Source: an uncultured Prevotella sp.
GTDB lineage: Bacteria > Bacteroidota > Bacteroidia > Bacteroidales > Bacteroidaceae
Length of the DNA: 64,000 nt
Direction of reading: 5' to 3'
NCBI GenBank assembly: GCA_946403845.1
Contig: CAMJBL010000001.1
Location: 1-64,000 of the forward strand
Under the pieces are notes generated by a model, which saw only the letters and a list, made by a program, of their open reading frames with translations, ran no database searches and was not told the origin of the DNA. The translations under genes were made by a program, and so were the position numbers. Of this stretch, positions 1-8,200 are shown piece by piece. Positions within the stretch are counted from its first letter, which is position 1. Each line of letters opens with the position of its first letter.

Positions 1-34
1 TCAGGAGTGAATAAGTTATAACTTTATAACCTCT

Positions 35-79
35 GGTATACTTTTCGATTATTATGGTGGTATACTTTTCAATTATTAT
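35..79. repeat. Two-copy 24-bp tandem repeat
   Basis: A 21-base word beginning ggtatacttttc occurs at 35-55 and again at 59-79 with one mismatch, giving a period of 24 bases. The second copy forms the first codons of the following reading frame, exactly where the normal N-terminus of that protein family is missing. Confidence 0.85.
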
Positions 80-473
80 CTACAATATCCGTCGTACAGC
101 GAAGGATCAATGGAAGGGCCTTGCTGCCCAACAAAACGACAGAGCGTTCTGTCAGTTCAAATCATTGGAGTATGGTTGGCGTGCAGCTTTTTACCTGCTC
201 ACCCGCACCTATTATCACAAGTACCGCCTCTACACCATCCGCGGCATCATCTCCCGCTGGGCGCCATCAAGTGAGAACGACACAACGGCTTATATCGCCA
301 ATGTCTCCCGTCTCACCGGTATCGACCCCGACGAGCCCATCGGCATTCCGTCGGATCGTCCCGCCCGCTGGATGATGCTCGGTGCAGCCATGGCGATTCA
401 GGAAAACGGCACCGCGTCGCTGGATTACTTCGCCATGCTCCGAGGTTGGCAGCTTTGCAGAGATGATGTGTAA
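54..473 (+). pseudogene. P5-like (phage-type structural protein P5) protein, N-terminus lost
   Basis: From residue 11 onward the product matches the small Bacteroidota family usually annotated as structural protein P5, with the core words DQWKGLAAQQ, FKSLEYGWRAAF and ISRWAPSSENDT. The family normally starts with a short RGLRNNNPGNIRR-type segment. Here everything before NIRR is replaced by MVVYFSIIIY, encoded by a tandem repeat, and an in-frame stop lies at 27-29. The remainder (139 codons) is intact up to its own stop and is followed by a strong terminator. The likeliest reading is a remnant truncated by a rearrangement. A functional gene with an altered start is possible. The family's function is unknown to me beyond its frequent link with prophages. 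Confidence 0.6.
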
Positions 474-476
474 TGT

Positions 477-504
477 AACTCCCCGCTCGACTGAGCGGGG
501 AGTT
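477..504. terminator. Bidirectional hairpin terminator
   Basis: A perfect 12-bp stem, aactccccgctc with gagcggggagtt, surrounds the loop gact and is followed by ctttatt. It lies between the ends of the P5-like frame and the convergent GH94 gene, so it can serve both. The same CCCCGCTC/GAGCGGGG core recurs at 20449-20474. Confidence 0.85.
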
Positions 505-512
505 CTTTATTG

Positions 513-3011
513 TTACATCGTGACCTCTACGGTGTGCTTGCCGGCAGCGTAGGGGATGACGGTGCCGGAGATGGGCTGGCCGTCGAGCGTGATGCTCTTG
601 ACGCCCTTCTGGGCTCCGTTCGGATGGATGGTGATGGTGTAATCAGCCTCGCGGAACTTGCGCTGGACGGTGTAGTCGGTGGCTGTCTCGGGCAGACAGG
701 GATCGATGCGGATGCCGTCGTAGTCGGGCTTGATGCCGAGGATGAACTCCGAGACGGTGTACCACATCCAGGCGGCGGTACCCGTGAGCCAGGAGTTCTT
801 ACCCTCGCCGGGCTTGTAGGCGTCCTTACCGGCTACCATCTGACAGTTCACGTAGGGCTCCACCTTGTGCAGCGTCTGGTATTTCTCCTCGACGTAAGAG
901 GGGAGTATCTTGGCATAGTGGCTCCAGGCATCGTTGCCGCGCCCTGCGATACACTCGCCGATGATGACCCAGGGATTGTTGTGGCAGAAGATACCGGCAT
1001 TCTCCTTGTAGCCCTCGGGATAAGAAGAAATCTCGCCATACTCGTAGATGTACTTGGTGAAGGCGGGATTGTTGAGTACCATGCCGTGCTCGCACTCGAG
1101 GTATTTCTTACAGCTGTCGAGCGACTTGGCCACCATGCCTTCTTCGGCACCGATTTCGGCCATCGTACACCAGCCCTGACTCTCGATGAAGATCTTGGCC
1201 TCGTCGCACTCGTTAGATCCGATCTTGCGACCATAGAAGTCGTAGGCGCGGAGATACCACTCACCATCCCAACCGTGCTTCTTCACTGCCTCGATCATTG
1301 AATCGACTGCCTTTTGCATTCTTTCGGCCTCGGCCGAAAAATTGAAAGATTTAAGAGTTGAAGAATTGAAGTCTTCAATTTTTCCATTTTTCAATTCTTC
1401 AATTTTATTGCAGAGGGCGACGTAGTCTTTGCCTGTGACGACAAAGAGGCCGGCGATCATGAGCGATTCGGCCTTGGTGCCCTCAGAGACGTTCTCGGTG
1501 GTCTGGAAACTCTCGTTAGGATCCCATGAGAAGCAGTTGAGGTTGAGGCAGTCGTTCCAGTCGGCACGACCGATGAGTGGCAGCATGTGGGGACCGAGGT
1601 TCTTAATGACGTGGTCCATCGAGATCTTGAGGTGCTCGAAGAGGGTGACCTCAGAACCGGGCTGGTTGTCGAACGGCACCATCTCGTCGAGAATCGAGAA
1701 GTCGCCCGTTTCCTTGATATAGGCCACGGTGCCGAAGATGAGCCAGCAGGGGTCGTCGTTGAAGCCGCCGCCGATGTCGTTGTTACCGCGCTTGGTGAGG
1801 GGCTGGTACTGGTGATAGCAGCCGCCGTCGGGGAACTGGGTCGAGGCGATGTCGATGATGCGCTGACGGGCGCGAGGCGGTATCTGATGCACAAAGCCCA
1901 CGAGGTCCTGATTCGAGTCGCGGAAGCCCATGCCACGGCCGACACCACTCTCGAAGAACGAGGCGCTGCGCGAGAAGTTGAAGGTGACCATGCACTGATA
2001 CTGGTTCCAGATGTTCACCATGCGGTCGAGTTTGTCGTTGCCGGTCTTCACCTTATATATATTAAGCAGGGCATCCCAGTACTCACAGAGCTCAGCAAAT
2101 GCCTTGTCCACCTTCTCGGTGGTGTCGAGCTCGGCAATCAGGGCGTGCGCCTTCTGCTTGTTGATGACCTGAGGGGCTGAGAATTTCTCGTCCTGCTCAT
2201 TTTCGATATATCCCAGCAGGAACACGAAATCCTTGCTCTCGCCGGGCTGCAGGGTTACCTTGATATAGTGTGAGGCGATGGGGCTCCAACCGTGGGCGTG
2301 AGAGTTGCGGGGCTTACCCTCCATCACGGCCTGCGGATCGGCAAACTCGTTGTAGAGGCCTATGAACGTCTCGCGGTCGGTGTCGAAGCCCTGGATGGGG
2401 GCGTTGACGTGGTAGAACGCATAGTGGTTACGGCGCTCGCGATACTCGGTCTTGTGATAGATGGTCGAGCCCTCAATCTCGACTTCACCCGTCGAGAAGT
2501 TACGCTGGAAATTCTCCATGTCGGTAGCGGCATTCCAGAGGCACCACTCCTCGAACGAGAAGAGCTTGAGAGACTTGGTTTCATTGCCTTGGTTGGTGAG
2601 GGTGAGCTTCTGCACCTCGGCCCACTTCTTCAGTGGCACGAAGAACAATACGCTGGCCTCTACGCCATTCTTACGGCCCGTGATACGGGTGTAGCTCATG
2701 CCGTGACGGCACTCGTAGAAGTCGAGCGGCGTCTTGCAGGGTTTCCATCCCGGATTCCAGACGGTATCGCCGTCCTTGATGTAGAAATATCGGCCGCCAT
2801 TGTCCATCGGCACATTATTGTAACGATAGCGGGTAATGCGGCGGAACTTGGCGTCTTTATAAAAACTGTAGCCGCCTGCGGTGTTACTAATCAGAGAGAA
2901 AAAGTCTTCATTGCCCAGATAGTTAATCCATGGCCACGGGGTCTGCGGGTCTGTAATGACATACTCGCGATGCTGGTCGTCGAAATGACCGTAACGTTTC
3001 TGTTGTTCCAT
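513..3011 (-). CDS. Cellobiose phosphorylase (GH94)
   Basis: The 832-residue product resembles characterised cellobiose phosphorylases over its whole length. It starts with [15 protein letters not shown] and carries the blocks [19 protein letters not shown] and [13 protein letters not shown]. The Asp of the WND motif (residue 484) is at the family's catalytic position. It has no signal peptide, so it should act in the cytoplasm, splitting cellobiose with phosphate into glucose 1-phosphate and glucose. An upstream ATG at 3101 is rejected because it lies beyond the promoter (3046-3077) and the homology begins at 3011. Around residues 535-558 an in-frame stretch made of aattgaa-type repeats lengthens a loop. 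Cellodextrin or laminaribiose phosphorylase is less likely given the closeness to cellobiose phosphorylase. Confidence 0.93.
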   Translation of the reverse strand: MEQQKRYGHFDDQHREYVITDPQTPWPWINYLGNEDFFSLISNTAGGYSFYKDAKFRRITRYRYNNVPMDNGGRYFYIKDGDTVWNPGWKPCKTPLDFYECRHGMSYTRITGRKNGVEASVLFFVPLKKWAEVQKLTLTNQGNETKSLKLFSFEEWCLWNAATDMENFQRNFSTGEVEIEGSTIYHKTEYRERRNHYAFYHVNAPIQGFDTDRETFIGLYNEFADPQAVMEGKPRNSHAHGWSPIASHYIKVTLQPGESKDFVFLLGYIENEQDEKFSAPQVINKQKAHALIAELDTTEKVDKAFAELCEYWDALLNIYKVKTGNDKLDRMVNIWNQYQCMVTFNFSRSASFFESGVGRGMGFRDSNQDLVGFVHQIPPRARQRIIDIASTQFPDGGCYHQYQPLTKRGNNDIGGGFNDDPCWLIFGTVAYIKETGDFSILDEMVPFDNQPGSEVTLFEHLKISMDHVIKNLGPHMLPLIGRADWNDCLNLNCFSWDPNESFQTTENVSEGTKAESLMIAGLFVVTGKDYVALCNKIEELKNGKIEDFNSSTLKSFNFSAEAERMQKAVDSMIEAVKKHGWDGEWYLRAYDFYGRKIGSNECDEAKIFIESQGWCTMAEIGAEEGMVAKSLDSCKKYLECEHGMVLNNPAFTKYIYEYGEISSYPEGYKENAGIFCHNNPWVIIGECIAGRGNDAWSHYAKILPSYVEEKYQTLHKVEPYVNCQMVAGKDAYKPGEGKNSWLTGTAAWMWYTVSEFILGIKPDYDGIRIDPCLPETATDYTVQRKFREADYTITIHPNGAQKGVKSITLDGQPISGTVIPYAAGKHTVEVTM
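1338..1406. repeat. In-frame aattgaa repeat inside GH94
   Basis: The coding (minus) strand reads aaaattgaagaattgaaaaa and then an inverted set of ttcaatt units. It encodes a Lys/Glu/Asn/Phe-rich insert ([12 protein letters not shown] and on). The word aattgaagaattgaaaaa also occurs ahead of the SusD gene at 63139-63168. Confidence 0.8.
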
Positions 3012-3045
3012 TGATTCGATTGTTTTTTTTTGTCGTGATTGCATG

Positions 3046-3077
3046 CAAAGGTACAAACATATTCTGATACTTCCAAA
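3046..3077 (-). promoter_or_regulatory. Promoter of the GH94 gene
   Basis: On the minus strand TTTG (3074-3077) is followed after 20 bp by TACCTTTG (3046-3053), a full Bacteroidota housekeeping promoter. The predicted transcript starts about 30 bases before the ATG at 3011. Confidence 0.8.
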
Positions 3078-3124
3078 TCTTTTGGAGAATAATGTTATCA
3101 ATAAGCAAGATAGTATTGTCGGTA

Positions 3125-5209
3125 CTATTTCTCGATGAGGATTCTGGCATCGACGGCTACGATATCGGTGCCATCGGCGAGCAGCGGGTTGATATCCATC
3201 TCCTTGATCTCTGTGGCGAAGCGCAGGAGGGTGGAGAGGCGCACGATGATCTCGGCATATTTCTGTTCGTTGATGCCCTGCTGGCCGCGTGTTCCCTTCA
3301 GGATCTTATAGCCGCGCAGGGAGTGGATCATCGAATAGGCCTCGGCATAACTCAAAGGTGCCAGACCGCTGGACACATCCTTCAGCACCTCGACGAAGAT
3401 GCCGCCCAGACCGCAGAGCACCACATGGCCGAAGCGCGTCTCGTATTTCGCGCCGATGAAGAGCTCGGTGCCTTTCAGCATCTTCTGCACCATCACACCG
3501 GTGGCATCGGGAATCTGCATCATCCGTTCGAACTCGAGGGCCAGGTGTTCGGGGGTGCGGATGTTCAGGGCTACGCCGCCCACATCGCTCTTGTGGACCG
3601 GTCCCACCACCTTGGCCACCACGGGATAGCCCACTTTCTCGGCAAAGGCGATGAGCTCGTCCTTCGAGATACTGACCATCTCGGGCACGAGAGGGATGCC
3701 GGCGCAGGAGAGCAGTTCGCGCACGGTGTCGGGGGCCAGGTAGCCGCTGGTGATGCCTTCAAACTTCAGACGGTTGATTTCGCGGTAGATGATCTCGCGG
3801 ATCTTGGGCACGTCGACGCCATAGAGCTCGAGTTCCGGAGGGGCCGGCTGCGGGGTGCGCATAATCTGACTCAGGGCGGTGGCCAATGTTACCTCGTCGC
3901 TGAAGTTGACATGGCCCTTGGCCAGGAATTCCGCCACCTCAGGACCGGCGGTGTGCAGGCTGGGCAGGACGGGGAAGATGGGCTTGCGGCACTCGCGGAT
4001 TTTCCGGTCGAGTACATCATAGGCCTCGTAGAGTTGGGTGAGGCCTGGGGTGCCGTAGATAACGGCGATGGCATCGATATTGTCGAACTTTTTCTCGCAG
4101 TAGTCAATGACCGTACCGAGTTGTTCGGCGGTGCCGGTGGCGAGGAAATCGATGGGGTTGGCCACCGATGAGCCCGGGAAAAGCTTCGTCTTTAGCTCCT
4201 CAGCAGCCTCACTGTCAATCTTGGGCACGCAGAGGCCGCCCTTTGAGAGGGCATCGGTGAGCATGACACCAGGGCCGCCGGCATGAGTGACAATCGCAAA
4301 GTTCTTGCCGTTGAGTGGGGGCAGGGTGAAGATACAGCCCACGGTTGTGAGCTCCTCGCGGGAGTAGCAGCGCACGATGCCCGCCTTGCGGAAGAGGGCC
4401 TCGACAGCCGAGTCGCTGGAAGCAATCGCCCCTGTATGGGATGAGGCAGCACGGCTTCCGCTCTCTGACGATCCCGCCTTGATGGCGGCGATGCGACAAC
4501 CCTTTCGGATGAGGCTGCCGGCATGGAAGAGCAGTTTGTCGGGATTGCTGATATTCTCGATGTAGAGCAACTTGACCTTCGAGTCGGTCTCGGGGTCGAA
4601 GTGCTCGTCCATATACTGCAGCACATCCTCGATGCCAATCTGCTTGCCGTTGCCGATGCTCCACACGCTGTTGAACTGCAGACCCTTGATGACGGCACTC
4701 TCGAGGATGAAGACCGCCGTGGCACCGGAGCCGCTGACAAAGTCGGCACCCTTGGCATCGAGGTTCGGAATGGGCAGGGTGAACACGCTGTGATGGTTGC
4801 GGTTCAACAGGCCGATGCAGTTAGGCCCGATGAGGGCGGCACCATATTGCTCGCAGGTGTCGAGGATGCGCTGTTCGAGTTCGGCGCCCGCCTTCGTCTC
4901 CTCACCGAAACCGGCGGAGATGATGATGAAGGCGCGTGTCTGCTTCTCCTTCGCCAACAGCTCCACATAGTCGGGACAGAACCTGGCTGCCACCACGAGG
5001 ATGGCCAGTTCGGTAGGGGGTATCTCACGGGCATCGTGGAAGGCCTTGATACCTTGCACTTCGTCTTCCTTGGGGTTTACAATGCGCAAGGTTCCATTGT
5101 AACCACCACTGATCAGATTACGCACAATAGAGCCGCCTGGCTTATGCACGTTATTAGAGCCGCCGATGACGACGATGCTCTGCGGGTTCAATAGTTGTTG
5201 GTTAATCAT
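3125..5209 (-). CDS. ADP-forming acetyl/acyl-CoA synthetase (alpha-beta fusion)
   Basis: This 694-residue protein joins the two parts of ADP-forming acyl-CoA synthetases. An N-terminal CoA-binding and ligase half begins [17 protein letters not shown] and contains the phosphohistidine motif SSHTGA (His258). A C-terminal ATP-grasp half begins near residue 475 and includes [20 protein letters not shown]. The enzyme converts an acyl-CoA, ADP and phosphate into the acid, CoA and ATP, a substrate-level ATP step typical of anaerobic fermentation. Acetate is the likely but unproven product. The start at 5209 matches the family N-terminus. A complete promoter ends only 4 bases upstream, so the mRNA may be leaderless. 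The gene lies 113 bases upstream of GH94, which has its own promoter. Confidence 0.9.
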   Translation of the reverse strand: MINQQLLNPQSIVVIGGSNNVHKPGGSIVRNLISGGYNGTLRIVNPKEDEVQGIKAFHDAREIPPTELAILVVAARFCPDYVELLAKEKQTRAFIIISAGFGEETKAGAELEQRILDTCEQYGAALIGPNCIGLLNRNHHSVFTLPIPNLDAKGADFVSGSGATAVFILESAVIKGLQFNSVWSIGNGKQIGIEDVLQYMDEHFDPETDSKVKLLYIENISNPDKLLFHAGSLIRKGCRIAAIKAGSSESGSRAASSHTGAIASSDSAVEALFRKAGIVRCYSREELTTVGCIFTLPPLNGKNFAIVTHAGGPGVMLTDALSKGGLCVPKIDSEAAEELKTKLFPGSSVANPIDFLATGTAEQLGTVIDYCEKKFDNIDAIAVIYGTPGLTQLYEAYDVLDRKIRECRKPIFPVLPSLHTAGPEVAEFLAKGHVNFSDEVTLATALSQIMRTPQPAPPELELYGVDVPKIREIIYREINRLKFEGITSGYLAPDTVRELLSCAGIPLVPEMVSISKDELIAFAEKVGYPVVAKVVGPVHKSDVGGVALNIRTPEHLALEFERMMQIPDATGVMVQKMLKGTELFIGAKYETRFGHVVLCGLGGIFVEVLKDVSSGLAPLSYAEAYSMIHSLRGYKILKGTRGQQGINEQKYAEIIVRLSTLLRFATEIKEMDINPLLADGTDIVAVDARILIEK

Positions 5210-5213
5210 GGCA

Positions 5214-5244
5214 CAAAGATATATAAAAAACTCTAAAAGGCAAA
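5214..5244 (-). promoter_or_regulatory. Promoter of the acyl-CoA synthetase gene
   Basis: Minus-strand TTTG (5241-5244), 19 bp, TATCTTTG (5214-5221). The start codon begins 5 bases past the last G, so the predicted transcription start falls at or beside the ATG. Confidence 0.8.
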
Positions 5245-5264
5245 GCAATATGAGAGAAAATCTT

Positions 5265-5272
5265 TATCTTTG
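5265..5272 (+). promoter_or_regulatory. Promoter -7 element of the alpha-2-macroglobulin gene
   Basis: TATCTTTG lies 24 bases before the ATG at 5297. No clear TTTG is found 19-21 bp upstream, because that space is occupied by the divergent promoter at 5214-5244. Confidence 0.6.
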
Positions 5273-5296
5273 CATGTAGTTTTTAAGCGAAAGCGT

Positions 5297-8200
5297 ATGA
5301 AACAGAAACTTTTTATACTAATTATATCATTGGTTATGCCATTTATGACTTGGGGGCAGACCTATTCCGCCCTATGGAAGAAAGTGGATGAGGCAGAGAA
5401 GAAAGACCTGCCACAGACCATGTCGAAGACGCTTCAGCAGATTGTGGACAAGGCGGAAGCGGAGAAGGCCTACGGTCAGCTGATGAAGGCTGAGTTGAAG
5501 AATGCCCAGGTGAAGGCCAGCGTGGCTCCCGACTCGCTGAAACCAGCTGTCGAGGCGTTGGAGGCCCGTTGCACAGACATCAAAGACGAGGTGCTGAAGA
5601 CCGTCTACCAGACGGTACTCTACCGCATCTGTCAAAGTAACCCCATCCTGGAGAAGAATCCCCAGAAGCCCGAACTGACGGAAGCCCTCTGTGCCAAGCT
5701 CGCCCAGGTGAAAGACGAGACCTATGAGCCCTTTGTCAAGGTGGAGGCCGACAGTAAGGTCTTCGACCACGACCTGCTGAGCATCGTGGGCTATGAACTC
5801 GATGCCTATCAGGAGATGCACGATTATTATGAAAAGGTGGGCAACCGTCAGGCGGCGTGTCTGATGGCGTGGGAGGCGTTGGAGTCGCAAGACGATGATA
5901 GGGAAGACTTTCTCCAGCAGCTTGACTCGCTGATTCAGGTCTATGGTGACCTGCCCGAGTGTGGCGAGCTGGCCATCAACCGCTATCATTATATGGATAG
6001 CCGTGGTGAAGAGGAATTCTCGGCTGAGGAGAAAGTGCGCTATGTGCGCGAGGCGGCGAAGAAATGGTCGGGTTGGAGCCGCATCAATGTCCTTAAAAAT
6101 GCCGAGCGGACGCTGACGAATCCGCAGTTCACAGCTGATATCGACAGCCGTGTGTCCCTGCCGATGCGTGAGCAGACCGTCAGGCTGAACGAAGTGCGCA
6201 ACCTCTCGCAGTTGGAGATGAAGGTGTATCGGGTGAACGGCAACGGTGACCTGAACCTGAATCCCAATTCGAGCGAAGACTATAAGAAACTGAAACCCCT
6301 GTTGAAGCTCATGCCTGAGGCCGGCGTGGCGCATCCGTTTGCCAGCAAGCCCGACTATGAGGTCTTCGACGACAGTCTGACGCTGCAAGGCCTGCCGATT
6401 GGCGTGTATATGCTCGAGTTCAGCTCAAAGCCCGCTACAGAGGTCGTTCGCAGGATGTATCACGTCACCGATCTGTTTGTGATGTCGGAGGAAAGACCTG
6501 GTAATCAGATCCGGTATGTGGTGGTCAGTGCCACCACGGGTCAGCCGGTGGCCAAGGCCAATGTGCGCCTCAAGGTCTATTCATCGTATAAGAACTATGA
6601 CACCCATACCCTCAAGACTGACAGCAAGGGCGAATGTAATTTTGAGAATACCAAGAGCCGCAGGATAGAGGTGTTTGCCTATACCGACGGCGACAAGGCC
6701 CTGCCGGAGATGAACCTCAGCAACCGTTATAATTACTACAAGAGAAGTGACGATGGTGAGCGGACCACTATTTATACTGACCGTGCCATCTATCGTCCAG
6801 GACAGACGGTTCATGCCGCCGCAATCATTTATGAGATGACGGAGGGCTATAAGCATAATGCTGTGGAAGGCAAACGGGTGAGTATCGTGCTCCGCGATGC
6901 TAATTATAAAGAGGTACAGCGTGTGTCGGCCGTTACCGATCAGTATGGCACTTGCAGTGCCGATCTGACATTGCCTTCAACGGGACTGACAGGACAGTTC
7001 TCATTGGTGGTGAACGGACAGACGCAGCGTATCCGTGTGGAGGAATACAAGCGTCCGACCTTCGAAGTGAAATTCGATGAGATGAAGGAGCACTACGAGG
7101 CTGGCGATACGGTGACCGTCAAGGCGACGGCCCGCAGCTATGCCGGTGTGCCCGTACAGGGTGCTACCGTGAAATACAAGGTGGTGCGCCGTGTGGCCCT
7201 CTGGTGGTGGAGCTATAGCCGCTATTGGGATACCGGTGTGATAGGCCGGTCATCCAACGAAGAGGAGATCAGCAGTGGCGAGACGGTGACGGGCGACGAC
7301 GGTACCTTTACGGTGGACATGCCGATGGTGTTGCCGGATAGCAAGAGTCCGTTGTTCTATAACTTCATCGTGACGGCGGATGTGACGGATACCGCTGGCG
7401 AGACGCATGCCGGACAGACGTCGCTGCCGTTAGGTAACCGTAAGACGGCACTGAGCATCGATGTTGATGAAAAGATACTCACAGAGAGCAATCCCAAGAT
7501 GACTTTCCACCTGCGCAATGCTGCGGGCAAGGACATCGATGCGGAGGTGAAATACCTGGTGGACGGTGGCAAGTGGCTCACTGCCAAGACCAATCATCCG
7601 CTGCCTGTGCCTTCGCTGAAGAGCGGCAAGCATACGGTGAAAGTGACTTATGGCGAGGATACTGAGGAACGCGACTTCGTGATCTTCTCGGTCGACGACA
7701 AACGGCCGGCTACGGAGACCGACGACTGGTTCTGGGTGTCGCGCAACCAATTCCCCAACGATGGTAAGCCCGTAACGGTTCAGGTCGGTTCCTCAGCCAA
7801 GGACGTGCATATTGTCTATAGCATTTTCTCTGGTGATCAACTGATCGAGGAGGGTAGCGTTGACAGGAGTAATGAACTGCTCAACCGCAAACTGACCTAT
7901 AAGGAAGAATGGGGCGATGGCATCCAACTGACCTTTGCCTGGGTGAAAGAGAATGTCTGCTACACCCATTCGACGACCATCACGCGTCCGTTGCCTGACA
8001 AACAGCTGAAACTCTCGTGGAACACCTTCCGCGATCGTCTGACACCTGGTCAGCAGGAGGAGTGGACACTCACCGTACTGGGACCTGACGGTCAGCCTGC
8101 CAACGCGCAGATGATGGCTACGCTCTACGACAAGAGCCTGGATCAGCTGACACGGCATCAGTGGTGGTTCTCACCCTGGTATTCTATTTCATTACCCTAT

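Noticed and set aside
3092..4171. A 359-codon open frame on the plus strand opposite the acyl-CoA synthetase
   Set aside because: It is antisense to a conserved enzyme and its product is low in recognisable motifs and rich in His/Gly/Asp runs. It is a shadow frame.
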